Positions 8,808-15,561 of a stretch of DNA of 39,659 bases are shown piece after piece. Position 1 is the first letter of the stretch. Each line of letters starts with the position of its first letter. Made by a program: the position numbers and the translations under genes. Source of the stretch: an uncultured Eubacterium sp. (GTDB lineage: Bacteria > Bacillota > Clostridia > Lachnospirales > Lachnospiraceae); the NCBI GenBank assembly GCA_910580075.1, contig CAJTVR010000025.1:1-39659 (forward strand). The letters are read 5' to 3'. The notes under the pieces were generated by a model. It was not told where the DNA came from and searched no databases. It saw only the letters and a program-made list of their open reading frames with translations.

Positions 8808-9747
8808 CTTCCTGCAAAGCGATATTAATTCCTTCCGAGACTGTAAAACTCAGCCGCCTGACAGCCTCATCTACATCCTTGGGCGTTACAAACAGCGTGT
8901 TGAGCTGAGGTGTTAAAAGTTCCCTCACCAGCTCGTATTTTTCCATCATATCCAGTTTTTCATAAGAATTGCCGATTCTGCGGATCTGCTCTGCCTGGCT
9001 CATTGCTTCCAGCAGATTGTTCATTGTATCAATTACAATCGTCGCCGCATCTACCACCGTAGGAATTCCTATGGCAATCACCGGAATTCCTATGCTCTCA
9101 CAGTTTAGCGCATGCCTGTGGTTTCCGACGCCTGAACCGGGATTAATGCCTGTATCCGTAATCTGTATCGTCCTGTTTAAACGCCTGGTACTGCGGGCCG
9201 CCAGTGCATCAACTGCTATAATGACATCCGGCGACGTTTCTTTTACAATACCGCGTACAATTTCCATAGATTCAATGCCGGTCTGTGCCATAACGCCCGG
9301 AACAATACTGCTGACAGACTTATGACAGCTGTCTCCGATGACATATCTGCCGAATTCTTTGATAATATGCCTGGTAATGCACAGGTTATCTACAACTCTC
9401 GGCCCCAGGGAGTCCGGCGTCACAGCCCGGTTTCCAAGCCCTGCCACCAGTGTAGTAAATTCCTTTTTCTTAGGAAGCAGCCGTTTTAATACTCTTGAGA
9501 GCTGTATGGATATTTCCCTGTGGTATCCTTCATCCTCTTCAATCATATTCGGTGCTTCGAGCGTAACATAATTTCCTTTGGGTTTGCCCATCGCCTTTGC
9601 CCCGTTTTCTGTCTCAATAACCACACTGCTGATTAAAATATCCGGCGTCGCCTGCTCTTCATCTAAGCGGACTCCTTTAATTTCTACATTGTCCTCTTCA
9701 AACTTTTCCCGCGCCTCCAGCGCTAAATCTGTCCGAACCTGATACAT
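8797..9747 (-). CDS. gpr: Germination protease (GPR endopeptidase)
   Basis: About 316 aa. GPR degrades the small acid-soluble spore proteins at germination and is made in the forespore as a self-processing zymogen (peptidase family A25). Family features seen are the N-terminal VRTDLALEARE stretch, GKPKGNYVTLEAP, LVAGLGNR, TPDSLGPRVVD and the NPGSGVGNHR region. The start at 9747 follows GAGAGG with 8-nt spacing; a TTG two codons upstream (9753) is weaker. It is followed on the same strand by spoIIP and is divergent from rpsT, matching the order known from Bacillus and Clostridia. The last codons overlap a 20-bp tandem repeat. Confidence 0.95.
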   Translation of the reverse strand: MYQVRTDLALEAREKFEEDNVEIKGVRLDEEQATPDILISSVVIETENGAKAMGKPKGNYVTLEAPNMIEEDEGYHREISIQLSRVLKRLLPKKKEFTTLVAGLGNRAVTPDSLGPRVVDNLCITRHIIKEFGRYVIGDSCHKSVSSIVPGVMAQTGIESMEIVRGIVKETSPDVIIAVDALAARSTRRLNRTIQITDTGINPGSGVGNHRHALNCESIGIPVIAIGIPTVVDAATIVIDTMNNLLEAMSQAEQIRRIGNSYEKLDMMEKYELVRELLTPQLNTLFVTPKDVDEAVRRLSFTVSEGINIALQEEEC

Positions 9748-9832
9748 TGCCAAAACCTCTCTAATCTTATTTATGGAAACAGCTTTCCATATCGTATAGT
9801 ATAAGTTTTTACAAAAAATCTCATTTTATGTA

Positions 9833-9861
9833 TTGACAGACCATTTCAATTATTCTATTAT
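9833..9861 (+). promoter_or_regulatory. Promoter of rpsT
   Basis: TTGACA (9833-9838) and TATTAT (9856-9861) are separated by 17 bp, with a second -10-like TATAAT overlapping at 9859-9864. It lies about 80 nt upstream of the rpsT start, in the intergenic region divergent from gpr. Confidence 0.75.
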
Positions 9862-9944
9862 AATTTAGTGTGTTCGTTAAATTGTCCGTGTCCGCATAAT
9901 GAACACCATTACATTGAATCTTATTGCAAATGGAGGTGTTTCGA

Positions 9945-10205
9945 TTGGCTAATATTAAATCAGCGAAGAAAAGAATTCTTGTAGCAGAAAAAAGAGCTGC
10001 CAGAAATAAATCAATCCGTTCCAAAGTAAAGACAGCGATTAAAAAAGTGGATGCTGCGATTGCCGCTAACGACAAAGAATCTGCAGCTGCAGCATTAAGA
10101 GCTGCAACAGCAGAGCTGAGCAAAGCGACTACTAAGGGCGTTTATCACAAGAATACTTCTTCCAGAAAGATTTCGAGATTAAGTCAGGCTGTTAATAAAA
10201 TGTAA
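9945..10205 (+). CDS. rpsT: 30S ribosomal protein S20
   Basis: An 86-aa, highly basic protein starting (M)ANIKSAKKRI, the universal S20 N-terminus; it binds 16S rRNA in the small subunit. The start is TTG at 9945, supported by GGAGGTG 7 nt upstream and by the conserved N-terminus; an ATG-initiated reading from 9924 would add seven residues absent from the family. Rare TTG starts are known to limit S20 synthesis and allow autoregulation in some bacteria; whether this applies here is inference. It is followed by two hairpins and then holA, the standard Firmicute order. Confidence 0.97.
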   Translation: MANIKSAKKRILVAEKRAARNKSIRSKVKTAIKKVDAAIAANDKESAAAALRAATAELSKATTKGVYHKNTSSRKISRLSQAVNKM

Positions 10206-10211
10206 CAGCAC

Positions 10212-10248
10212 GGACAGGCTGGTTTGAGAATACAGCCTGCTACGGATT
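10212..10248 (+). terminator. Possible first hairpin after rpsT
   Basis: ACAGGCTG and CAGCCTGC form a short stem around an 11-nt loop, just after the rpsT stop. A T-run follows after a few bases (GGATTTTTC). It is weaker than the next hairpin at 10288-10322. Confidence 0.45.
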
Positions 10249-10287
10249 TTTCATGGAACGATGACTGCATAGACAATAGTAAGCGAC

Positions 10288-10322
10288 AAAAGCACTGATT
10301 CCCTCTTAATCAGTGCTTTTTC
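10288..10322 (+). terminator. Strong terminator between rpsT and holA
   Basis: A perfect 13-bp stem AAAAGCACTGATT / AATCAGTGCTTTT (10288-10300 with 10308-10320) has a 7-nt loop and ends in a T-run. It probably separates rpsT from holA transcription and would also work on the other strand. Confidence 0.9.
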
Positions 10323-10376
10323 TGTATCAATACACGGATGCCGGGCAAAAATCTGTTCCGTTCCAGGGAGGTATTT

Positions 10377-11366
10377 ATGAAAACAATAGACGAAGATATT
10401 AAAACCGGACAGTTTAAAAATGTATACCTGCTGTACGGCACAGAAGATTATTTAAAACAGCAGTATAAGCGCAAACTGAAACAGGCGCTGTCAAAACCAG
10501 ACGACACGATGAATGTCACTTGCAGGGAAGGAGCACATATCAACCCTCTGGAACTGATTGATCTGGCAGAGACAATGCCTTTTTTTGCTGATTACCGGCT
10601 GATTGTTGTAGAAGACAGCGGCTTTTTTGAAAGCAGCTGCGATGAGCTGGCCAGTTACCTGCCAGAGCTTCCCGCCTCAACCGTCATGCTGTTTGTAGAA
10701 TCCAAAATAGACAAGCGCAGCAAAATGTATAAAGCCGCCAGCAAATCCGGCAGCGCCATTGAATTTGGCGAGCAGAAAGAGCCCCTTTTAACCCGCTGGA
10801 TACTCGGACGCCTGAAAAAAGAGAATAAAAAAATCACACAGTCCGTCTTACAGCTGTTTCTGTCCAAAACAGGAACAGATATGAATATCATCGACAAAGA
10901 ACTCGAAAAACTCTTATGTTATACACTGCATAAAGAAGTCATAGAAGCAGCCGACGTAGAAGCCATCTGCACAGAACAGGTATCAAACCGGATATTTGAC
11001 ATGGTAAATGCGATTGGAAAACGTGACCAGAAACAGGCACTGTCCCTGTATTATGACCTGCTTTCCTTAAAAGAACCGCCTATGCGGATTTTATATCTGA
11101 TCATCCGCCAGTTCCGGATTCTGCTGGATTTAAAATCTATGAACCAGAAAGGACTGGATGCAAAGACTATGGCATCCAAAGCCTCTATCCCGCCGTTCGC
11201 AGTCAGGCGCTCCCTGGATCAGGCTGCTTCATTTTCCGAAAAAGAACTGCGCCAGGCACTAAATGACGGCGCTGAGCTGGAAACCGCCATCAAAACCGGA
11301 AAAATGACAGACCAGATTGCGGCAGAACTGCTGATTATCCGTTACAGCAGCCGAAATGACAGATGA
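10377..11366 (+). CDS. holA: DNA polymerase III delta subunit (clamp loader)
   Basis: About 329 aa. The delta subunit opens the beta sliding clamp within the clamp-loader complex. The N-terminal AAA+-like region shows VYLLYGTEDYLKQQYK and the middle shows TRWILGRLKKENKKI. The C-terminal collar part has VRRSLDQAASFSEKELRQAL. Length matches YqeN/HolA of Firmicutes. The start at 10377 follows AGGGAGG with 5-nt spacing; the longer reading from 10338 has no site. The neighbour rpsT is the usual partner. Confidence 0.93.
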   Translation: MKTIDEDIKTGQFKNVYLLYGTEDYLKQQYKRKLKQALSKPDDTMNVTCREGAHINPLELIDLAETMPFFADYRLIVVEDSGFFESSCDELASYLPELPASTVMLFVESKIDKRSKMYKAASKSGSAIEFGEQKEPLLTRWILGRLKKENKKITQSVLQLFLSKTGTDMNIIDKELEKLLCYTLHKEVIEAADVEAICTEQVSNRIFDMVNAIGKRDQKQALSLYYDLLSLKEPPMRILYLIIRQFRILLDLKSMNQKGLDAKTMASKASIPPFAVRRSLDQAASFSEKELRQALNDGAELETAIKTGKMTDQIAAELLIIRYSSRNDR

Positions 11367-11477
11367 CAGCGGCTGAACGCCGGGATATCGGAGAACTATC
11401 GTTTCAAAACACCCAAAGGCATCTTCCCTGCTCCGGTGCAAAGGCATAGCTGGCACGCAGCCGCCTGTCCATCTGTC
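11359..11477. terminator. Possible bidirectional hairpin between convergent genes
   Basis: ACAGATGACAGCGGCTG near 11359 and CAGCCGCCTGTCCATCTGT near 11458 are near-complementary. They lie at the two ends of the gap between convergent holA and the DUF1905 gene. The loop is about 80 nt and no strong T-run follows, so the terminator role is uncertain. Confidence 0.35.
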
Positions 11478-11781
11478 AGCCATCCCGGCGCTTCACACGG
11501 ACATGAACCGTATCCCCTGGCTGTTTTCCGATTTTCTGCCGGATATCTTTGCGTATGCCGATGATATAACAGACTGATCCGTCTGGATTTTTAACCCCCA
11601 TATTCACCACGCTTCCGTCATACGGTACTCCATCAAACCGGGCATGTATCTTCGCACGGCCGGCCTGAAACTCTTCCCTCACGTTATAAGGGAATACTGT
11701 GTAGGCACCGCCTTTTCCTTCTGCTTCATAAATCAGCGAATCGTATTCATAAACTTTTTCCTGCATTTCTTTTTCTTCCAT
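11476..11781 (-). CDS. DUF1905 domain protein
   Basis: A 101-aa protein in which almost the whole length is the DUF1905 small beta-barrel: the FPYNVREEF block, then ARFDGVPYDGSV, CYIIGIRKDIRQKIGKQPGD and VHVRVKR. These motifs are typical of the family; its biochemical role is not established. In other genomes DUF1905 is often fused to an OmdA-like (YdeI) helical domain; here it stands alone. GGAGG lies 10 nt upstream of the ATG. It is convergent to holA and appears monocistronic. Confidence 0.85.
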   Translation of the reverse strand: MEEKEMQEKVYEYDSLIYEAEGKGGAYTVFPYNVREEFQAGRAKIHARFDGVPYDGSVVNMGVKNPDGSVCYIIGIRKDIRQKIGKQPGDTVHVRVKRRDG

Positions 11782-11839
11782 ATGATCATTTCCTCCGATA
11801 TGTTTAGTGTTTCATATTTTTAATTAAAGTATGAGTGAT

Positions 11840-11913
11840 CCGGACGCCGGGGCGGAGAAACTGTTCCGCCTGCGAACAGAAAAAGGAAAAAGTTTCCACG
11901 CCCCGGCGTCCGG
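11840..11913. repeat. Family-1 palindromic repeat, compact copy
   Basis: A 74-nt hairpin-forming element with perfect outer arms CCGGACGCCGGGGCG / CGCCCCGGCGTCCGG. The centre holds GTTCCGCCTGCGAAC and then the AGAAAAAGGAAAAAGT motif. The right flank GCTAATCT plus a C-run is shared with the end of the 900-bp copy at 17833. It occupies the gap between the DUF1905 start and the nfnB 3' end; no gene is seen in 11782-12074. Confidence 0.85.
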
Positions 11914-11980
11914 CTAATCTATCTCCCCCCTCCCTCCCCAGAAAAGCCCCTGTATCTATCGACGCCAGATAAAGCATAAA

Positions 11981-12035
11981 ACATTCACAGCCCGGAATGC
12001 ACGCTTTTTCCAAATCCGCATATTCCAGGCTGTGA
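11981..12035 (-). terminator. Probable terminator of nfnAB
   Basis: On the minus strand CACAGCCTGGAATATGC pairs with GCATTCCGGGCTGTG across a loop of about 17 nt, followed by AATGTTTTATG. It lies about 40 nt after the nfnB stop. The T-run is moderate. Confidence 0.6.
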
Positions 12036-12074
12036 TCAATAAATGTCTTCCTATTTATTTCTGCACACTGATTC

Positions 12075-13460
12075 TTATTTCTTATTTGTCAGATATTCAT
12101 GAATACCCTTTGCGGCTGCTTTTCCTGCTCCCATAGCCAGAATAACTGTAGCAGCACCTGTTACAGCATCTCCGCCCGCAAATACGCCTGGTTTGGATGT
12201 CTGGCCGTTTTCTTCCTCTGCAGTAATACACTGCCAGCGGTCTGTCTCCAGTCCGTCTGTGGTAGAAGAAATCAGAGGATTCGGTGAAGTACCCAGCGAC
12301 ATAATTACGGTATCGCAGGCAATTTCGTATTCAGATCCCGGTACTTCCACTGGTCTTCTTCTGCCAGATTCATCCGGTTCTCCCAGTTCCATTTTGATAA
12401 TGCGGATACCTCTGACCCATCCGTTTTCATCCACAAGAATTTCCTGCGGATTCTGCAGCAGGTCAAAAATAATGCCTTCTTCTTTTGCATGATGCACTTC
12501 TTCTACTCTGGCCGGAAGCTCTGCCTCGCTTCTGCGGTATACAATATGTACTTCTGCGCCAAGCCGGAGCGCTGTTCTTGCTGCATCCATGGCTACATTG
12601 CCGCCGCCGACTACTACTACTTTCTTTCCTTCTGAAATCGGCGTATCATAATCTTTAAAAGATTTCATCAGGTTATTGCGTGTCAGAAATTCGTTTGCAG
12701 AAAATACCCCGTTTGCCTGTTCGCCCGGAATGCCCATAAATTTCGGAAGCCCGGCACCTGATCCGATAAAGACTGCTTCGAATCCTTCTTCTTCCATCAG
12801 CTCGTCAATGGTAACAGCTTTTCCGATTACAACATTTGATTCTATTTTAACACCTAATGATATTACGTTTTCTACTTCCTTTGCTACTACTCGCTCCTTT
12901 GGAAGACGGAATTCCGGGATACCGTATACAAGCACGCCGCCGGCTTCATGCAGAGCCTCAAAAATTGTTACATCGTAACCAAGTCTTGCCAGATCTCCCG
13001 CACAGGTCAGTCCTGCCGGGCCGGAGCCGATTACTGCAGCTTTATGCCCGTTTTTTTGCGCAGCCGGCGCAGGTTTTATGCCGTTTTCACACGCCCAGTC
13101 AGCCGCAAAACGCTCTAATTTGCCAATCGATACCGGATCGCCCTTAATACCGCGGATACATTTGCCTTCACACTGCGTCTCCTGCGGACAGACACGGCCG
13201 CATACAGCTGGAAGCGCTGATGACTCTGCGATTACCTGATAAGATTTTTCGATATTTCCTTCTTTTACCTGCTGGATAAACGCCGGAATATCAATGCCTA
13301 CCGGACAGCCTTTGACACACTGCGCATTTTTACAGTTTAAGCACCTTGCCGCTTCTTCCATTGCTTCTTCTTTGGAATATCCCAGACACACTTCTTCAAA
13401 ATTTGCTGCCCGGACTTTTGGTTCCTGTTCTTTGACTGGTACTCTCTTCATTACATCCAT
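12075..13460 (-). CDS. nfnB: NfnB-like / glutamate-synthase-small-subunit-like flavoprotein
   Basis: A 461-aa iron-sulfur flavoprotein. The N-terminal cysteine clusters CLNCKNAQCVKGCPVG and CGRVCPQETQCEGKC bind 4Fe-4S clusters. An FAD-binding GSGPAGLTCAGDLA and an NAD(P)-binding GGGNVAMDAARTALRLG follow, plus GGDAVTGAATVILAMGAG at the end. Annotation pipelines call this gltA or the small subunit of glutamate synthase. Paired with the ferredoxin-NADP reductase-like subunit immediately upstream, with TAATG stop/start overlap, it fits the large subunit of NADH-dependent reduced-ferredoxin:NADP+ oxidoreductase, which makes NADPH by electron bifurcation. GGAGG sits 9 nt upstream of the ATG. No large glutamate synthase subunit is present, supporting Nfn. 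Confidence 0.88.
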   Translation of the reverse strand: MDVMKRVPVKEQEPKVRAANFEEVCLGYSKEEAMEEAARCLNCKNAQCVKGCPVGIDIPAFIQQVKEGNIEKSYQVIAESSALPAVCGRVCPQETQCEGKCIRGIKGDPVSIGKLERFAADWACENGIKPAPAAQKNGHKAAVIGSGPAGLTCAGDLARLGYDVTIFEALHEAGGVLVYGIPEFRLPKERVVAKEVENVISLGVKIESNVVIGKAVTIDELMEEEGFEAVFIGSGAGLPKFMGIPGEQANGVFSANEFLTRNNLMKSFKDYDTPISEGKKVVVVGGGNVAMDAARTALRLGAEVHIVYRRSEAELPARVEEVHHAKEEGIIFDLLQNPQEILVDENGWVRGIRIIKMELGEPDESGRRRPVEVPGSEYEIACDTVIMSLGTSPNPLISSTTDGLETDRWQCITAEEENGQTSKPGVFAGGDAVTGAATVILAMGAGKAAAKGIHEYLTNKK

Positions 13461-14350
13461 TATCTGTCACCTCCGCAATTTCCGCATCCGCCATGGTGGG
13501 TATCCCCTTCTTCGAGCTTCAGCATTGCTCTGCCTTCCTGTGTCTTATACTGCTGCTGGCGCTTCATAGCCAGGTCAAAATCAACCAGATGCCCGTCAAA
13601 TTCCGGCCCGTCCACACATGCAAACTTCACTTTGCCGTCTACAATCAGACGGCATGCGCCGCACATTCCGGTTCCGTCTACCATAATCGGATTCATGGAA
13701 ACAATCGTCGGTATTTCCAGCTCCTTTGTCAGAATGCAGACAAATTTCATCATAATCATCGGCCCGATTGCTACGCAGTGGTCGTATTTTTTCCCTTCAC
13801 TGACCAGAGCCTTCAGCTGATCGGTTCCCATTCCGTGAAAACCATATGTACCATCATCTGTTGTGACATACAGATTTGCAGCCACAGCACGCATTTCATC
13901 TACGTAAAACAGCAGTTCTTTATTTCTTGCGCCCATGATCACATCACAGTCTATGCCGTGTTCTTTCAGCCATTTTACCTGAGGATAGACCGGAACTGTT
14001 CCGACGCCGCCTGCAATAAACACGATGTGTTTCTTCTTTGTTTCTTCCAGGTTCTTTTCCTCGCATATTTCAGATGCACATCCGAGAGGTCCGGCAAAAT
14101 CACGGAAACTGTCGCCTTCATTTAAATTTTTCATGCGCTCTGTGGAATATCCGACTGTCTGGAATACGATTGTAACCGTCCCTTCCTGCCTGTCATAATC
14201 ACAGATTGTAAGCGGAATACGCTCACCTTCTTCATCCATTTTAACAATTACAAACTGTCCCGGCAGACACGATTTTGCTACGCGTGGCGCTTTTACAACC
14301 ATCAGGTAAATCTTATCTGCCAGTAATTCCTTCTTAACGATTGGAAACAT
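13460..14350 (-). CDS. nfnA: NfnA-like ferredoxin-NADP+ reductase subunit
   Basis: A 296-aa FAD/NAD-binding reductase of the dihydroorotate-dehydrogenase electron-transfer (PyrK/SudB-like) type. FAD-binding GQFVIVKM and RIPLTICDYD are followed by NAD-binding VFIAGGVGTVP. The C-terminal cysteines in GTGMCGACRL and VKFACVDG (with the neighbouring Asp) fit the single 2Fe-2S site of NfnA. The start at 14350 follows AGGAGG with 6-nt spacing; an upstream ATG at 14365 overlaps that site. The stop overlaps the nfnB start (TAATG), so the two are translationally coupled. The C-terminus after the cluster region is rich in His and Gly-Cys (HHGGCGNCGG), possibly an extra metal site. Confidence 0.88.
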   Translation of the reverse strand: MFPIVKKELLADKIYLMVVKAPRVAKSCLPGQFVIVKMDEEGERIPLTICDYDRQEGTVTIVFQTVGYSTERMKNLNEGDSFRDFAGPLGCASEICEEKNLEETKKKHIVFIAGGVGTVPVYPQVKWLKEHGIDCDVIMGARNKELLFYVDEMRAVAANLYVTTDDGTYGFHGMGTDQLKALVSEGKKYDHCVAIGPMIMMKFVCILTKELEIPTIVSMNPIMVDGTGMCGACRLIVDGKVKFACVDGPEFDGHLVDFDLAMKRQQQYKTQEGRAMLKLEEGDTHHGGCGNCGGDR

Positions 14351-14400
14351 CTTGTACCTCCTCATTATTTATCAAATATCCAGAAAGCCTCTGCCGGCCA

Positions 14401-14510
14401 GACTAGAGCATGTTTATAAATCATTCCCGCAGTCTGCACTCTCTGCTTCGCGAAAACTTCATCCCCTGTTTCATCCGCATAACCCGCTATGCCTCTAACA
14501 CGCTCAAGCC
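14401..14510 (-). repeat. Family-3 dispersed intergenic repeat, copy 2
   Basis: The minus strand here aligns with 7052-7152: GAGGCATAGCGG, then GGGGATGAAGTTTTC, GCGAAGC, TGCAGACTGC and AATGATTTATAAACATGCTC. It fills the gap between the COG0523/DUF1980 GTPase 3' end and nfnA. A stop-free frame of about 45 codons crosses it but has no start and site; I treat it as non-coding. Confidence 0.55.
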
Positions 14511-14547
14511 GGAAGGCTTCAGAATATAGTATTCAGAATGCTTGGAT

Positions 14548-15495
14548 TTATGAAAAATAAACCAGCTCATCTTCTGGTTTTTCAGCCGGCTTTATGGAAA
14601 CCGGATAAAGCACCGGACCTTTGCCGCGGTATTCCATTGCAAACTCGTGCCTGATTTCTGCAGTAATATCAATCCAGGAGCGGTGCGGTATCGTTTCTGC
14701 CTTGTCATACCTGCACTTAAAACCGATAAACTGAATATCTGCCTCACAGCAGGTCATGGCAAAGCGCCCCGGCACAAATACATTTCGTTTCAGTTTCTGC
14801 TCCGGACGGTATACAAGCGCTAAAAACCGGACTTTTTTTCCGTCGTATTTTTTCGGATCCTCAGAAGCATCCAGATACCAGATTCCATAGTCTGCATCCG
14901 ACAGCTCAATGACTTCTGCATCCAGATCAAACGGCAGCTCTTCCATGTCCTGGTCATCAATGGTTCCGTCTTTACGCTCGTAAACAATCTGTGCCCTGCG
15001 GTTCAGCGCTTTTACAGTCCTTCTGAATCTGCCTTTTGGCGTATCGTCATCACACCGGTTAAAGATCACCACATCCACAGAAAACAGCTGCTCCATCATC
15101 ATTGAGCGCATATTTGCCAGATACATTTCAAACGTGCCTGCATCCACAGTTGCTAAAGACTGCACAATCTCCCACCGCTCAGGCAGCGTCATCTCTAAAA
15201 GCGGCCCTAATTCCCAGGTACCGTTATATTCCAAAAACACCTGGTCAGGCCGGTATGTTTCATTCAGCTCACAGAGTTTTTCTTCTGTAAGATCAGACTG
15301 GTCTTCGATCATTACCAGGTTTCCAGTAATTGTATGGAGCTTTGCCTCATCATACTCTTCATCGCCGTCTTCACAGCAGATAACCAGGCTGCGGGCATCT
15401 TTTCCAAATTCATTGTCATACAGCGTTTCATGGATCAGCGATGTTTTGCCGCTGTCCATAAAACCGGTAAATAAATATACTGGGATTTCCTCCAT
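14548..15495 (-). CDS. COG0523-like GTPase fused to a YcgQ/DUF1980-like C-terminal domain
   Basis: A 315-aa protein. Residues 1-190 look like a divergent CobW/COG0523 P-loop GTPase: G1 is GFMDSGKTSLI, the usual CxCC metal loop is replaced by a CC pair (LVICCEDG), and the base-recognition NKxD reads NRCD. Residues about 205-315 resemble the soluble C-terminal part of YcgQ/TIGR03943 (DUF1980) proteins: VRFLALVYRP, FAMTCCEADIQFIGF, then PVSIKPAEKPEDELVYF. YcgQ-type proteins work with a COG0701 permease and are linked to metal homeostasis in several Firmicutes. Here the domain is joined to a GTPase and no permease gene is in the window. AAAGGA lies 9 nt before the ATG. It lies 66 nt downstream of a second, His-rich COG0523 gene on the same strand. 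Confidence 0.85.
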   Translation of the reverse strand: MEEIPVYLFTGFMDSGKTSLIHETLYDNEFGKDARSLVICCEDGDEEYDEAKLHTITGNLVMIEDQSDLTEEKLCELNETYRPDQVFLEYNGTWELGPLLEMTLPERWEIVQSLATVDAGTFEMYLANMRSMMMEQLFSVDVVIFNRCDDDTPKGRFRRTVKALNRRAQIVYERKDGTIDDQDMEELPFDLDAEVIELSDADYGIWYLDASEDPKKYDGKKVRFLALVYRPEQKLKRNVFVPGRFAMTCCEADIQFIGFKCRYDKAETIPHRSWIDITAEIRHEFAMEYRGKGPVLYPVSIKPAEKPEDELVYFS

Positions 15496-15561
15496 GGGTC
15501 ACATTCCTTTCCTGAATTGTCCGCGCTGTCATTTTATAACAGATTCCGGCATGTCTTAATT

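Noticed and set aside
11804..12013. A 69-codon minus-strand frame over the compact family-1 element
   Set aside because: It spans the repeat and the nfnB terminator hairpin; composition is dictated by those elements.
13493..14125. A 210-codon frame antisense to nfnA
   Set aside because: A shadow frame rich in Cys, His and Phe with no start site; the nfnA frame carries clear family motifs.
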